DNA of 64,000 nucleotides from Pyrinomonadaceae bacterium (GTDB taxonomy: Bacteria > Acidobacteriota > Blastocatellia > Pyrinomonadales > Pyrinomonadaceae), in the NCBI GenBank assembly GCA_030841085.1, contig JAVEDP010000041.1:186001-250000 (forward strand), in the 5' to 3' direction. This document shows, in pieces, positions 1-8,391 of this stretch. The notes beneath the pieces were generated by a model. The model had not been told where the DNA came from, did not search any database, and was given only the letters and a program-made list of their open reading frames with translations. The position numbers and the translations under genes are program-made. Positions within the stretch are counted from its first letter, which is position 1. Every line of letters begins with the position of its first letter.

Positions 1-296
1 GGCACAAATTCGGCCACGTCAATCTCGCGAGAAGGCTTCGGCTCGAGACTCTGCAAATCTTCATCCGTAAGAATGACAAACTTGCCTGGCTCGATCTCGT
101 AACCTTTCTTAACTTCCTGAGTAGTGACTTCATCACCCGAGTCCGGGTTCACCATGTGTTGTTTTACCCGCATCAAGTGCTTGTCATCGAGAAGGTGAAA
201 ACGCACCGTTCGGTCGGCGACTGCGGAATACAACTTTACCGGAACCTTCGTCGAGCCAATCTTCAACTCGCCTTTCCAGATTGCGCGTCCAGCCAT
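1..296 (-). CDS. ku: Ku protein, N-terminal part (cut by window edge)
   Basis: The minus-strand frame starting at the ATG at 296-294 translates to a typical bacterial Ku N-terminus: a beta-barrel start with 'WKGELKIGSTKVPVKLYSA', then 'HLLDDKHLMRVKQHMV' and 'EVKKGYEIEPGKFVILTDED'. About 98 residues are visible; the C-terminal two thirds lie outside the window. Known family role: homodimeric ring that binds DNA double-strand ends and recruits LigD in non-homologous end joining. Its start lies three bases after the stop of the small Cys-rich gene at 300-506, and the GAGG near that gene's end can serve as ribosome site, so the two are probably translated together. Stand-alone LigD domains lie 2-5 kb away, which supports the call. 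Confidence 0.93.
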   Translation of the reverse strand, partial: MAGRAIWKGELKIGSTKVPVKLYSAVADRTVRFHLLDDKHLMRVKQHMVNPDSGDEVTTQEVKKGYEIEPGKFVILTDEDLQSLEPKPSREIDVAEFV

Positions 297-299
297 AAT

Positions 300-506
300 T
301 CAGGCAACCTCGACTTTAGATTCATCACAACAGGTCGGACAAGAAATGTGGACTGCCGTGGTTTCGACTACACACATGGGACAAAGTGGTCCATCACAAT
401 CAAAGCAACGATATTGCGTCTCGTATAAATACAGGTGATTGCATGCCGGACAGACTTCTGTACCGACTTCCAGCCACCAGGGCAGCTCGCGTCGCGATTT
501 TTGCAT
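300..506 (-). CDS. small Cys-rich (zinc-ribbon/RING-like) protein, 68 aa
   Basis: This 68-residue protein has four CxxC knuckles: C19-C22, C34-C37, C42-C45 and C56-C59, plus H53. The spacing could bind two zinc ions in a ribbon or cross-brace fold. I do not recognise a named family. It starts at 506 and ends just before the Ku start, so it looks like the first gene of a two-gene unit with Ku. That context suggests, but does not show, a link to DNA ends or to nucleic-acid binding. A shorter alternative frame over the same DNA (368-565) has no such pattern and was set aside. The order and tight spacing make a real gene more likely than a chance ORF. Confidence 0.6.
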   Translation of the reverse strand: MQKSRRELPWWLEVGTEVCPACNHLYLYETQYRCFDCDGPLCPMCVVETTAVHISCPTCCDESKVEVA

Positions 507-543
507 AATGGAAAAGTTAAAGCAGTTTCAGTTCCACAGGTAA

Positions 544-563
544 GACAGGCATTCCTGCCTGTC
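544..563. repeat. family C palindrome, copy 1
   Basis: Short perfect hairpin GACAGGC-ATTCCT-GCCTGTC. Related copies sit at 5250-5268 and between the two tRNA genes at 20122-20186. The next bases (about 577-597) resemble the left edge of family A repeats (GAGTGACATCGAC), so this gap looks like decayed repeat DNA. Confidence 0.6.
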
Positions 564-619
564 ATTCTCTTGAGCAGGGTCGAGTGACATCGACAATTGA
601 ACTGCTTCGGAACGTAGGA

Positions 620-1222
620 CTAATTCGTTGAGGAGTCAGGCCAAAGACGTCCGAGCAGCAAACCGAGAAGCCAGAGACATGCCGCGACGGCCGCACTCAA
701 AACCAACCAGAATTTCCAGTAACTGCTGAAGGTTGTTTCCCAACCGTCCTGGACCCGTTGCGAGAGATTTACGTTCAGTGCCACCGGCGTTAGCAGGCGT
801 GAGACGCCCTGGACAAAGAGGTACCAAACAAAAGCAAAAGCCCAAGCACTGGCATTCATTCTTACTTTCCTGAGCACCACAATGCTTATCGACAATCCGC
901 CAACATGCGCCAGAGTTGAGGAAACGACCCCATAAAATTCCGAGAGGCTCATTTTTCCGGTCAGCAACAATCCCCACGTTGGCACCACGTAAAGAGCCCA
1001 AACGACCAGGCCCGGCATGCTCCAAATTACTGCCACCCGGATTAGAAGCGCTTGCTCGAAAAAAATCCCTAGCGCTAATAACAAATTTCCGATGTTACAC
1101 ATCCAGAGCATGTGACCGACTTGGTTGATCTGCCAGTAATGGATGGCTTGCGCCAGGAAAAACAGCAGCGGAAGAAATCCAAGCAGGCGGAACTGTTTTC
1201 GCGAAAAGTTGTACGTGCGCAA
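620..1222 (-). CDS. integral membrane protein, 200 aa, unknown function
   Basis: The 200-residue product is dominated by hydrophobic stretches: about residues 12-30, 40-60, 66-90, 100-116, 126-142 and 168-192, which suggests five to six membrane helices and only short loops. No motif that I can assign to an enzyme or transporter family is visible. It is transcribed towards the Ku unit but separated from it by about 110 bases of hairpin-rich DNA. Its upstream side faces rnhB divergently. Codon use looks like that of its neighbours, so I treat it as native. Function is left open. Confidence 0.65.
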   Translation of the reverse strand: MRTYNFSRKQFRLLGFLPLLFFLAQAIHYWQINQVGHMLWMCNIGNLLLALGIFFEQALLIRVAVIWSMPGLVVWALYVVPTWGLLLTGKMSLSEFYGVVSSTLAHVGGLSISIVVLRKVRMNASAWAFAFVWYLFVQGVSRLLTPVALNVNLSQRVQDGWETTFSSYWKFWLVLSAAVAACLWLLGLLLGRLWPDSSTN

Positions 1223-1357
1223 GGTGTTACTAATGTGTTTACTCGGGCCGATTTGTTTTTTATATCCGGGAACACTCGCCGCGGCGCGACTTTCGTTTTA
1301 GAATACCACTTCCGTTTACGCCGGCAGCAGCGCCGAAGACTTTTACCCACGCAAAAA

Positions 1358-2227
1358 ATGCCGTCACTCGAAGACTTACTTCATAAATCTATTCCGGAAT
1401 TGCGGGAGACTTTTCTCGACCGGCAGCGCCGCGTGCCTAAAGGTTTACTTGAGGCGCTGGAAAGCGACAATCGCAACGGCGCGCATCAACTTGCAAAGCA
1501 AATTCGTAAACGCTATCGCAGCAATCGTTCCGAAGGACAAAGGCTGCACACGCTGTTGCGCTTTGAAATTGAGTTGTGGGCGCAGGGTTATTCGTTGGTG
1601 GCCGGAGTCGACGAAGCAGGAATGGCGCCGTTGGCCGGGCCGGTCGTGGCCGGCGCAGTAATTCTGCCGCAGAATTACAAACTGCGCGGCCTGAACGATT
1701 CCAAAAAGATTCTCGATCACGAAAGACGTGAAGAACTCGCGCTTCAAATTAAGCAGGATGCGGTGTGCTGGGCCGTCGGCTTTGCCGAAGTCGAGGAAAT
1801 CGATCGCATCAACATCTACCACGCCGGCTTATTGGCAATGCAGCGCGCGCTTCTCGGATTGAGCTGCCTGCCAAACTTCGTCCTCGTCGACGCGCGAAGG
1901 ATTCCGCAATGCCCCGTACCCCAACGCGGCATTATCCGTGGCGACGCTCTTTCCGCTACGATTGCGGCCGCCTCGATAATTGCAAAGACCACACGCGACG
2001 CTCACATGTTGGAGTTGGACGCGCTTTATGCCGGATATGGTTTTGCCTCGCATAAGGGTTATCCAACGCCGGAACACTGTCGCACGCTGAAAGAGCTCGG
2101 GGCGCTGCCCATCCACCGTCGCAGCTTTGGGCGCGTTCGCGAAGTGCTTGGTTTGGATCCGATCCAAAACGAACTCTTCGAAGAGCAGCCGCGCGAGACC
2201 GAGGCCGTTTCTGTCGCATCGGCTTAG
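1358..2227 (+). CDS. rnhB: ribonuclease HII with N-terminal extension and altered GRG motif
   Basis: RNase HII cuts the RNA strand of RNA/DNA hybrids and starts removal of single ribonucleotides from DNA. The catalytic core begins near residue 78 with '[20 protein letters not shown]', followed by 'LNDSKKI', the 'VLVDA' acid, '[20 protein letters not shown]' and the C-terminal 'HRRSF'. About 75 residues precede it, comparable to the extension of Bacillus-type RnhB. I chose the ATG at 1358 because the open frame upstream (to 1112) reads through the divergent promoter region and lacks family similarity. Odd: the Gly-Arg-Gly that normally reads the 2'-OH at the RNA-DNA junction is Gly-Met-Ala here. 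Neighbouring LigD domains make a role in ribonucleotide clean-up at repaired breaks plausible. Confidence 0.93.
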   Translation: MPSLEDLLHKSIPELRETFLDRQRRVPKGLLEALESDNRNGAHQLAKQIRKRYRSNRSEGQRLHTLLRFEIELWAQGYSLVAGVDEAGMAPLAGPVVAGAVILPQNYKLRGLNDSKKILDHERREELALQIKQDAVCWAVGFAEVEEIDRINIYHAGLLAMQRALLGLSCLPNFVLVDARRIPQCPVPQRGIIRGDALSATIAAASIIAKTTRDAHMLELDALYAGYGFASHKGYPTPEHCRTLKELGALPIHRRSFGRVREVLGLDPIQNELFEEQPRETEAVSVASA

Positions 2228-2282
2228 AAAACTTTCACGGTTCCGCAACACTTAAAGCAACGCTTTAGGTTAGCTTTCTCCA

Positions 2283-2951
2283 ATGGCATCCTTAACCGAA
2301 TACAAGAAAAAACGAAAGTTTAATAAGACGCCGGAGCCCGGGCCGGAGAAGAAGCGCACCAAGAGCGGCCGCCTGTTCGTGGTCCAGAAACATCGCGCCA
2401 CACAGCTTCATTATGATTTCCGGCTGGAGGCTGACGGCGTTCTTAAGTCATGGGCGGTGCCCAAAGGACCATCGTTGGATCCGACTGTTAAGCGCCTCGC
2501 GATGCAAGTAGAGGATCATCCGGTCGACTACGCGGACTTTGAAGGAGTGATACCGGAGGGTGAGTACGGCGGCGGCACGGTCATGGTTTGGGACATCGGT
2601 ACTTACGAACCGGAGAACACCGACGACGTTAGCGCCGCGTTGCGCAAAGGGGAGTTAAAGTTTTCCCTGAACGGAGAGAAACTGAAAGGCTCCTGGGTGC
2701 TGGTGAAGACGCGCGACCGGCAATGGCTGTTGCTCAAGCATCGTGATTACTACACCACCGAAGAAGAAGTAACTGAGATTGCGCCTGCTTCGATTCTCAC
2801 GCGACGCACGTTGGCCGAGATAGCCGAAGACGAAGGCGGCGATGTGAAGAAGGCGGCCACGGGTGATCCGAAAAAGGTGCCTCGCCGCACTGGGGTGAAA
2901 CGACGAAAGAAGGGCGGCAAGAAAAAGGTCTGGCACAGCAAGGGAAGCTGA
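2283..2951 (+). CDS. ligD-PE: stand-alone LigD 3'-phosphoesterase domain protein
   Basis: The 222-residue protein is the PE domain of DNA ligase D as a separate gene: 'FVVQKHRATQLHYDFRLE' (metal-binding His and Asp near residues 35-50), 'SWAVPKGPS', 'QVEDHPVDYADFEGVIPEGE' and 'YGGGTVMVWD', then a basic tail rich in Lys and Arg. Known role: manganese-dependent removal of 3'-phosphate and of 3'-terminal ribonucleotides so that ends can be ligated. It lies 55 bases after rnhB on the same strand, so the two may be co-transcribed. The polymerase part of LigD is at 3808-4818 on the other strand; no ligase domain is in the window. Confidence 0.92.
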   Translation: MASLTEYKKKRKFNKTPEPGPEKKRTKSGRLFVVQKHRATQLHYDFRLEADGVLKSWAVPKGPSLDPTVKRLAMQVEDHPVDYADFEGVIPEGEYGGGTVMVWDIGTYEPENTDDVSAALRKGELKFSLNGEKLKGSWVLVKTRDRQWLLLKHRDYYTTEEEVTEIAPASILTRRTLAEIAEDEGGDVKKAATGDPKKVPRRTGVKRRKKGGKKKVWHSKGS

Positions 2952-2966
2952 GGTTTTGGTTTAACT

Positions 2967-3104
2967 ATGGACTGCGGCGGCTTGACGCCGCTTCCAGTTA
3001 CGACTGTGATCTCGTTTATGAAAGCGCTCGATGCCAGTAAAGCCTCTAAGCGGCGTCAAGCCGCCGCGCTGCAAAGCGGTGTCAATCCACCGCAGTCCAA
3101 ACTA
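2967..3104. repeat. family D palindrome (GCGGCGTC), copy 1
   Basis: Nested inverted repeats: ACTGCGGCGGCTTGACGCCG at the left, AAGCGGCGTCAAGCCGCCGC in the middle and a degenerate ACCGCAGTCCAAACTA at the right. The whole segment can fold back on itself. Related copies lie at 13965-14122 and 62773-62950. It fills the gap between the convergent ligD-PE and DUF488 genes, where it could act as a two-way terminator. Confidence 0.85.
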
Positions 3105-3120
3105 TGCGAAGCTTCCGCGT

Positions 3121-3699
3121 TCAGCCGGCGAACAAGCCTGCGTACGTAAGTTCGCCATCAACAATTCGCGCGGCGCTCGTATAGGGATGGAGCTGGTCAT
3201 GGGTCGCATCGAGAATGTGAGTCACTTCCACGCCGCGCGCTTTGAGATAGTCTGAAATCAAACTGCGATGGCAGCGCCACCATAATGCCTCGGCGCACAT
3301 GATCGCGGCATTGCTCTCGCCGGCAATCTCCAACAAATGTTCAATGCCCTGCTGAAACTGCTCGCTTTCCATGTGGTCGGCATAGCCCCGGAACGATGAG
3401 TTTCTCCAGGCGGTATTCGTTGAGTCCTTCCGCGCTGGCCGGCGGCCGCCGAGTTCGGGCAAGTGAAAGTAGGCGATGTTGTTTGCCGGCAACGAGGCCG
3501 CGAGTTGTTGTTTATTAAATTGCGGGTAACGGCGCGAGCCGGGAAAACTTCTCACGTCTAACAACGCTTCGATGTAATGGGCGGCGAGAATCTCGTTGAA
3601 CTCTTCAGCGGAGCGAGTTGAGTGACCGACGGTCCAAATGCGAAGCGCTTCTTTCGATCCCACGCTGCCAAGCTTCTTTTTCATCGCCACGCTTCCCAC
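3121..3699 (-). CDS. DUF488 family protein
   Basis: The 192-residue protein carries the features of DUF488: 'IWTVGHSTRSAEEF' near residue 22, 'LLDVRSFPGSRRYPQFNK' near residue 47, and 'IMCAEALWWRCHRSLISDYL' near residue 134, where the Cys and the WRCHR segment are the family hallmark. The biochemical role of the family is not settled. A later ATG five codons in (MKKKLG) is an equally good start. It is downstream of LigD-Pol on the same strand with a 108-base gap, so it could belong to that unit. DUF488 genes are often found near stress and repair genes, but this is context only. Confidence 0.87.
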   Translation of the reverse strand: MGSVAMKKKLGSVGSKEALRIWTVGHSTRSAEEFNEILAAHYIEALLDVRSFPGSRRYPQFNKQQLAASLPANNIAYFHLPELGGRRPARKDSTNTAWRNSSFRGYADHMESEQFQQGIEHLLEIAGESNAAIMCAEALWWRCHRSLISDYLKARGVEVTHILDATHDQLHPYTSAARIVDGELTYAGLFAG

Positions 3700-3807
3700 G
3701 CCTGCCCGCAGTTTTCAGCTAATGTTTTCTCTCAACTGTGTGCTTGCCGACCCTTGAAGAACTACCTCAATCTCGCGTGCAGCGAACAGAACAGTTCAAG
3801 TCGCGAC

Positions 3808-4818
3808 TTAAAGGTAAGGTTCAAGTTTGAAGCGACCGCGTTTCGCCAGCAGTGGCTCCCACAAATCTCCAAGCCGCCGCACTCGCGCCGGCACGTTGTC
3901 GATGCGAAAGTCTTCAAGGCTCACGCCGCGCTCCAACTCTTTCCACGTCACCGGTGTCGACACTGTCGCCTTGGGCCGCGGGCGGATGGAGTAAATCGAT
4001 GCCAACGTTCGCCCCCACGCGTTTTGGTTGTAGTCCACCAGTACCCTGCCCTTTGGCCGCTTGGCAACGATGTAAACTGCCGTTATCAACTTCGGCGCCT
4101 GGGCCGCGATCGCGTGCGAGAATTCCTTGGCGAACTTCCACACCTGCTTCTGCGTCGGCCCACGCTGGATGGGAATGTAAATATGAATTCCCTTTGAACC
4201 CGTCGTCTTTGCGTAACAGGGCATCTTCAAAGACTCGAGCCCTTCGCCCAACAACAAGGCTGTCTCGATCACTTTCCCAAAGTTCGCGCCGGGCACCGGG
4301 TCGAGATCAAAATGCAAATAATCAGGCCTATCAACATCGTCGCAGCGCGCATACCATTGATTAAGATCAATGCATCCGAGGTTGATTAACCACATGAGTG
4401 AAGCCAGATCCTGAATCATCGGGAAGTCAATTACGTTCCCCGAAGAATGCTCGATGTGACAAATCTCGAGCCAATCGGGATGCGGTTTTGGAGTACGTTT
4501 CATGAAGAAGAATTCGCCCGCCGCTCCGTTCGGATAGCGTTTCATTACCATCGCGCGATCCACAATGTGCGGCAGCAGTACTTCAGATACGTCGGCGTAA
4601 TACTGCAACAAGTCGCGTTTCGTTAATCCCAACTCCGGCCAGAACAGCTTGCCCAAGTTCGTAAGCTTGACCACCCGGCCATTGATTTCCAGATCCAGAT
4701 TCGTCTGGTTGCGCGGCAGCACGAGGCGCGTGGCAGGCGCGTTGGTGCGTTTTGCCTTAGTCGCCGCGCGCTCGATGCGGGCAGGATGATGATCTCTGGT
4801 TGCAGGTTTCACCGGCAT
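3808..4818 (-). CDS. ligD-Pol: stand-alone LigD polymerase (primase-type) domain protein
   Basis: This is the archaeo-eukaryotic-primase-like polymerase domain of LigD as a 336-residue protein. Visible are 'LTNLGKLFWPELGLTKRDL', the metal-binding 'HFDLDP' near residue 170, 'TGSKGIHIYIP' near residue 207 and the third acidic site 'VDYNQN' near residue 262. Known role: fills gaps and adds nucleotides at broken ends during NHEJ, preferring ribonucleotides. I chose the ATG at 4818; an upstream start at 4887 would translate a family A intergenic repeat (giving 'HRLKSMSLE'). Ku, the phosphoesterase domain and RNase HII lie within 5 kb, so the LigD activities are split into separate genes here rather than fused. 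Confidence 0.92.
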   Translation of the reverse strand: MPVKPATRDHHPARIERAATKAKRTNAPATRLVLPRNQTNLDLEINGRVVKLTNLGKLFWPELGLTKRDLLQYYADVSEVLLPHIVDRAMVMKRYPNGAAGEFFFMKRTPKPHPDWLEICHIEHSSGNVIDFPMIQDLASLMWLINLGCIDLNQWYARCDDVDRPDYLHFDLDPVPGANFGKVIETALLLGEGLESLKMPCYAKTTGSKGIHIYIPIQRGPTQKQVWKFAKEFSHAIAAQAPKLITAVYIVAKRPKGRVLVDYNQNAWGRTLASIYSIRPRPKATVSTPVTWKELERGVSLEDFRIDNVPARVRRLGDLWEPLLAKRGRFKLEPYL

Positions 4819-4830
4819 AATTCTAGTCTC

Positions 4831-4908
4831 GAGTGACATAGACTTTAGTCTGTGTCTGCGACGATGGCATGTCTGCGACGGTGACACAGACTAAAGTCTC
4901 TGCCACTT
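4831..4908. repeat. family A palindrome (AAAGTCTATGCCACT), copy 1
   Basis: Left arm GAGTGACATAGACTTTAGTC pairs with right arm CACAGACTAAAGTCTCTGCC. The arms flank a short GACG-rich loop. The same unit occurs at 5315-5415, 36288-36348, 45849-45960 and 60859-60973. Read through, it encodes 'HRLKSM', which explains that peptide in several chance ORFs. Confidence 0.88.
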
Positions 4909-4971
4909 ATCAGATGAACGCGGAAGTTTTGGTTAAGGTTTTACTTTAAGAGTAAACCGGCAGGGGGAACA

Positions 4972-5238
4972 TTATTTCCTATCTCGCTGCGCTTCCAGAG
5001 TCAGTTGCTCTGTTTCTTTCTCAATCGCCTGCAGTGCCTTCATCAACATGTCGCGATGCGCGGTGTGTACCGCTCGCCCCAGTTGCGCTTCAATTCTCAC
5101 TCGCGAAAGTCGCAGCGACTCGAGCCGCAGGTCCTGTGCGTTGGAGTGATCCGACGCCTGTTTGCGCCCCGCTTCATACGCGCGGTCTTCTTCCTCGATT
5201 TGTGCTTCTACCGATTTGCTTTCCCAGCCTCGCGCCAT
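4972..5238 (-). CDS. small charged alpha-helical protein, 88 aa, unknown
   Basis: The 88-residue product is almost wholly helical and highly charged, with heptad-like spacing of Leu and Ile from about residue 35 to 82, so a coiled coil is likely. There is no signal peptide or cysteine. I do not recognise the family. It has its own ATG and is framed by two repeat clusters (families A and C) in an otherwise gene-poor gap of 600 bases between LigD-Pol and glgC. Length, start and codon use are compatible with a conserved small gene; the evidence is mostly the open frame itself. Confidence 0.5.
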   Translation of the reverse strand: MARGWESKSVEAQIEEEDRAYEAGRKQASDHSNAQDLRLESLRLSRVRIEAQLGRAVHTAHRDMLMKALQAIEKETEQLTLEAQRDRK

Positions 5239-5249
5239 AAGTTTTTTTT

Positions 5250-5268
5250 AGGACAGCATTCCTGTCCT
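5250..5268. repeat. family C palindrome, copy 2
   Basis: AGGACAG-CATTC-CTGTCCT hairpin preceded by seven T residues. Shorter relative of 544-563 and 20122-20186. Confidence 0.55.
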
Positions 5269-5314
5269 CTTCCCTTCTCGCTTGTTATTTCAAACCGCGT
5301 TCGCTTGCTAGTCT

Positions 5315-5415
5315 GGAGTGACATCGACTTTTACTCTGTGCCTGCGACGGTGCACAGACTAAAGTCTATGCCACTTCACTAAAGTCTATGCCACTTAATA
5401 AAGTCTTTTCCACTT
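5315..5415. repeat. family A palindrome, copy 2 with extra right arms
   Basis: The left arm (GAGTGACATCGACTTTTACT) is followed by three consecutive right arms: CTAAAGTCTATGCCACTT twice and a diverged TAAAGTCTTTTCCACTT. The tandem right arms show that half-units can be duplicated or acquired separately. It lies downstream of glgC. Confidence 0.82.
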
Positions 5416-5429
5416 GAGCGCTTGGTGCT

Positions 5430-6725
5430 TCATACGACCGTGCCGTCACTTATAACCGCGTTCTTGGGAACGATGATGATGCCATCCCGAATGAAATAAG
5501 CACCGTCCGGGCCATCTGCCTCGAGCGCTCTTGCGTCATTCACTAATTTTACGCCGCTGCCGATGCGCGCGTTCTTGTCGATGATTGCGCGACTAATAAT
5601 TGTATTGGCGCCAATGCCAATGCGTGGGTAATCGTTGGTAAGGTCCGTGCTCATTTCTTCCAGCGTTTGGTAGTAGTCGGCTCCCATCATGTAGGCGCTG
5701 TCGAGTTTTACTCCCTCGGCGATGCGACTGCGCAAGCCAATCACTGAACGATTAATTTTTGCGCCGTTGATAATGCAGCCGTCGCTGAAAATAGAATCGC
5801 TGATTTCGCAGTTATCGAATTTCGACGGCGGCAAATAGCGCGCGCGTGAAAGCAATGGCGCCTCAGCGTCGAAGAGATTGAACGGCGGAATGGCTGCGGT
5901 CATATCGAGATTTGCTTTGTAGAACGCCGCGATCGTTCCGATGTCCTCCCAATAACCATCGAATAAAAAGCCCTGCACGTTGTAGCGTCCGATCGCGCCA
6001 GGAATTATCTCGCGGCCAAAGTCGACATGATCCGCACCCTCGGCCAACAGTTTTTCGAGCGTGTCGTATTTAAAAACATAGATACCCATCGACGCGAGAT
6101 AAGGTCGCGCCATTGCATCTTCCGCGCTCAAGCCCAGGGCTGTCGTATCGACGCGCATGGCTTCCAGCGCTTCGCCCTTTGGCTTTTCACTAAACTCGAC
6201 AATACGACCGGTGCTGTCGGTCTTGAGTAATCCAAATTCGCTTGCCGACGCTGCCGGGACCGGAATCACAGAAATAGTGATGTCGGCATTTGTTTCATAG
6301 TGACGCTTCAGAAAGTCGCGATAGTCCATGCGATAAAGATGATCGCCGGACAGAATCAAGAGGGTGTCAATGCGCCAATCGCCAATGTGCGGCAATACCT
6401 GACGAACAGCATCTGCGGTTCCCTGAAACCATTGCCCGCTTTCCGGGGTTTGTTCCGCCGCCAAAATTTCTACAAAAGCATCAGCAAAAGTCGAAAAGCG
6501 ATAGGTCTGCGCGATGTGCCGGTTCAAGGACGCCGAGTTGTATTGCGTCAGCACAAAGATGCGAATGACATCCGAGTTGATGCAGTTTGAGATCGGCACA
6601 TCGACCAGCCGATACTTGCCGCCCAGCGGCACGGCGGGTTTCGAACGTTGCTGAGTCAGCGGAAACAGACGAGTTCCGGCGCCTCCGCCAAGAATTACTG
6701 CAAGTAATTTGCGCTTCTCGGGCAT
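5430..6725 (-). CDS. glgC: glucose-1-phosphate adenylyltransferase (ADP-glucose pyrophosphorylase)
   Basis: GlgC makes ADP-glucose from ATP and glucose-1-phosphate, the committed step of glycogen synthesis. The 431-residue protein shows the nucleotide-binding '[20 protein letters not shown]', '[15 protein letters not shown]', 'QGTADAVRQ', '[11 protein letters not shown]', 'FSEKPKG' near residue 193 and a C-terminal left-handed beta-helix. The '[11 protein letters not shown]' and 'NSASLNRH' segments are closest to the cyanobacterial/plant type. It is transcribed after deoC with a 122-base gap, so it may share that transcript or have its own promoter. No other glycogen gene is in the window. 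Confidence 0.95.
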   Translation of the reverse strand: MPEKRKLLAVILGGGAGTRLFPLTQQRSKPAVPLGGKYRLVDVPISNCINSDVIRIFVLTQYNSASLNRHIAQTYRFSTFADAFVEILAAEQTPESGQWFQGTADAVRQVLPHIGDWRIDTLLILSGDHLYRMDYRDFLKRHYETNADITISVIPVPAASASEFGLLKTDSTGRIVEFSEKPKGEALEAMRVDTTALGLSAEDAMARPYLASMGIYVFKYDTLEKLLAEGADHVDFGREIIPGAIGRYNVQGFLFDGYWEDIGTIAAFYKANLDMTAAIPPFNLFDAEAPLLSRARYLPPSKFDNCEISDSIFSDGCIINGAKINRSVIGLRSRIAEGVKLDSAYMMGADYYQTLEEMSTDLTNDYPRIGIGANTIISRAIIDKNARIGSGVKLVNDARALEADGPDGAYFIRDGIIIVPKNAVISDGTVV

Positions 6726-6847
6726 TGGTTAAGCTGCAATATGGAAATGTTAGAACTGAGAGCGAGCATAGACGCAAAGTACGTTCACTTTCAAGCCTAC
6801 ACTTGAGCTATTAAGAAATTGGGGACGAGATTGGAAAGTAAATCCGT

Positions 6848-7753
6848 TTAGTATTGAAGAGCAGCACTGCCATTGGACTTTATGCCGGCCGCTTCCTGCG
6901 CAATCTTTACGCCGACGCTGGCGCCGATGCGCGTGGCGCCCGCCTCAACCAACTTGCGAGCATCGTCAAGACCTTTAACACCGCCGGAAGCTTTAACGCC
7001 AAGGTCCGCGCCGACCGTGCGGCGCATCAAGGCGATGTCGGCCACCGTAGCGCCGCCTTTGGAAAAACCAGTGGAAGTCTTTACGAAATCCGCGCCGGCG
7101 TTTTTCGCTGCAAGACAAGCCCGCACCTTCTCATCATCCGTCAGCAAGGCAGTTTCAATAATCACCTTGCAGGTGACGTTGTATTCATGGGCCACTTCAA
7201 CTACGGAATGAATATCGTGTTCAACGAGACAATCGTCGCCACTCTTTAACGCGCCCACGTTGATAACCATGTCAACTTCACGCGCACCGTCAAAGATCGC
7301 GCGTCGCGCTTCGTATGCTTTGACATCTGGGAGCGTAGCGCCCAGCGGAAAACCAATCACGGTGCAAACCGGCACGCCACTTCCCTGCAAGTTGCACGTG
7401 GCGGCGCGCACCCAGGTTGGATTCACGCAAACAGATGCGAAGCGATAACGGGCGGCTTCTTCACAAAGCACGCGAATGTCGTCATCGGTTGCTTCCGGCT
7501 TGAGTAAGGTGTGGTCTATCAAGCTTGCCCAGTCGCGTGCGGAGGATGTCTGACCAAGTACCAACCCAATGCGTGCGGCACCGGCATCGACGATGCGGTG
7601 CATGCGCTCGGGGCAACGGTTAAAACATTCCGAGGTGCAGCCACACATCTTCTCCTGGTCAGCACCGTCGCCATTTAGGCGCGCGACGATAGCGTCAGTA
7701 ATCTGCTCGATTAGGAGTTGAAGGTCGCCGTTTTGTGGGCTGTTGGTTTGCAT
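6848..7753 (-). CDS. deoC: deoxyribose-phosphate aldolase with microcompartment-type N-terminal extension
   Basis: DeoC cleaves 2-deoxyribose-5-phosphate to acetaldehyde and glyceraldehyde-3-phosphate. The aldolase core starts near residue 78 ('[15 protein letters not shown]') and holds '[10 protein letters not shown]', the Schiff-base Lys in '[12 protein letters not shown]' and 'GVKASGGVK'. At 301 residues it is about 75 longer than common DeoC. The extra N-terminus has a short amphipathic helix ('[16 protein letters not shown]'), a linker, then a Cys-rich '[13 protein letters not shown]'. Such helices direct enzymes into bacterial microcompartments, and DeoC is a core enzyme of sugar-phosphate-utilising (SPU) compartments. 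The RpiB-like protein at 10374 has a similar extension. No shell gene is in the window. The stop of the gene at 7775 lies 21 bases upstream. Confidence 0.93.
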   Translation of the reverse strand: MQTNSPQNGDLQLLIEQITDAIVARLNGDGADQEKMCGCTSECFNRCPERMHRIVDAGAARIGLVLGQTSSARDWASLIDHTLLKPEATDDDIRVLCEEAARYRFASVCVNPTWVRAATCNLQGSGVPVCTVIGFPLGATLPDVKAYEARRAIFDGAREVDMVINVGALKSGDDCLVEHDIHSVVEVAHEYNVTCKVIIETALLTDDEKVRACLAAKNAGADFVKTSTGFSKGGATVADIALMRRTVGADLGVKASGGVKGLDDARKLVEAGATRIGASVGVKIAQEAAGIKSNGSAALQY

Positions 7754-7774
7754 CGTCTTAAAGCAAGGACGCGA

Positions 7775-8356
7775 TTAACGAGCATCGTCGCTCAACCTGA
7801 ATGAATCAAAAAATTTCGTGGCCGCTTCCTGACGAAGTCTTTTTATTTCGGGAGAGTCGTCTGATTTAGGCGCTATGACGAAAATAGCTTGCAAAAGTCT
7901 ACGCTTGACCCAGTAAGCGCGAGCGGTTGCGGAAAAGCCGCTCGGAAAGTCCATCAGCCATTCTCTTCCGAAGTAATCGTTTAACTTAATTTCCTTTTCG
8001 CTTTTTAAGGTGGCTCCGCTCGAACTGAGCGCGCCTTCGCGACCTCGGTCGAGTAGGACTTTGATATCAGCGGGATCGGTTACAACCTCAGGAAACACAA
8101 CGTAAGAAACCACGAAACCTGCTAGTTTTGTTTCAACCATTAACAGATGGTGTTCTACGCCCGGGCGGCCTTCCATCGGCTGCGTCTGTTCGGAGGGCTT
8201 GCCCGGCATTAGTACCGTGAATCCCGCATTGGCAGGCGCGCCGTTGGTCCAGGCTGGTTCGGCTTGAACCGCAAGCCGAGCAGGCGGCGGTTGCTGGGCC
8301 GTGACGCCCGCAACGCTAAGCGCGAGGAATATCGAGATGAAGATTGTTCTTAACAC
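7775..8356 (-). CDS. secreted protein, 193 aa, PsbP/DUF1795-like fold possible
   Basis: A clear Sec signal peptide occupies residues 1-20 (hydrophobic 'IFISIFLALSVAGVTA' followed by Q), so the protein is exported. The mature part has the layout 'GFTVLMPGKPSEQ' then 'GREWLMDFPSGFSATARAYW' and a C-terminal 'FFDSFRL', which resembles many small exported proteins with a PsbP/Mog1-like sandwich. That resemblance is from pattern only. The gene is 21 bases before deoC on the same strand, so they are probably co-transcribed, but an exported protein is not an obvious partner for a cytoplasmic aldolase. Function unknown. Confidence 0.75.
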   Translation of the reverse strand: MLRTIFISIFLALSVAGVTAQQPPPARLAVQAEPAWTNGAPANAGFTVLMPGKPSEQTQPMEGRPGVEHHLLMVETKLAGFVVSYVVFPEVVTDPADIKVLLDRGREGALSSSGATLKSEKEIKLNDYFGREWLMDFPSGFSATARAYWVKRRLLQAIFVIAPKSDDSPEIKRLRQEAATKFFDSFRLSDDAR

Positions 8357-8391
8357 GGAAATTATTCTAACACGTGCGCTGGCGCTTGTTG

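Noticed and set aside
1112-1357. Upstream extension of rnhB
   Set aside because: The added 82 residues overlap the divergent membrane-protein gene and show no similarity to RNase HII N-termini.
4819-4887. Longer LigD-Pol start
   Set aside because: It translates a family A intergenic repeat ('HRLKSMSLE'), a peptide that recurs in other chance ORFs over the same repeat.
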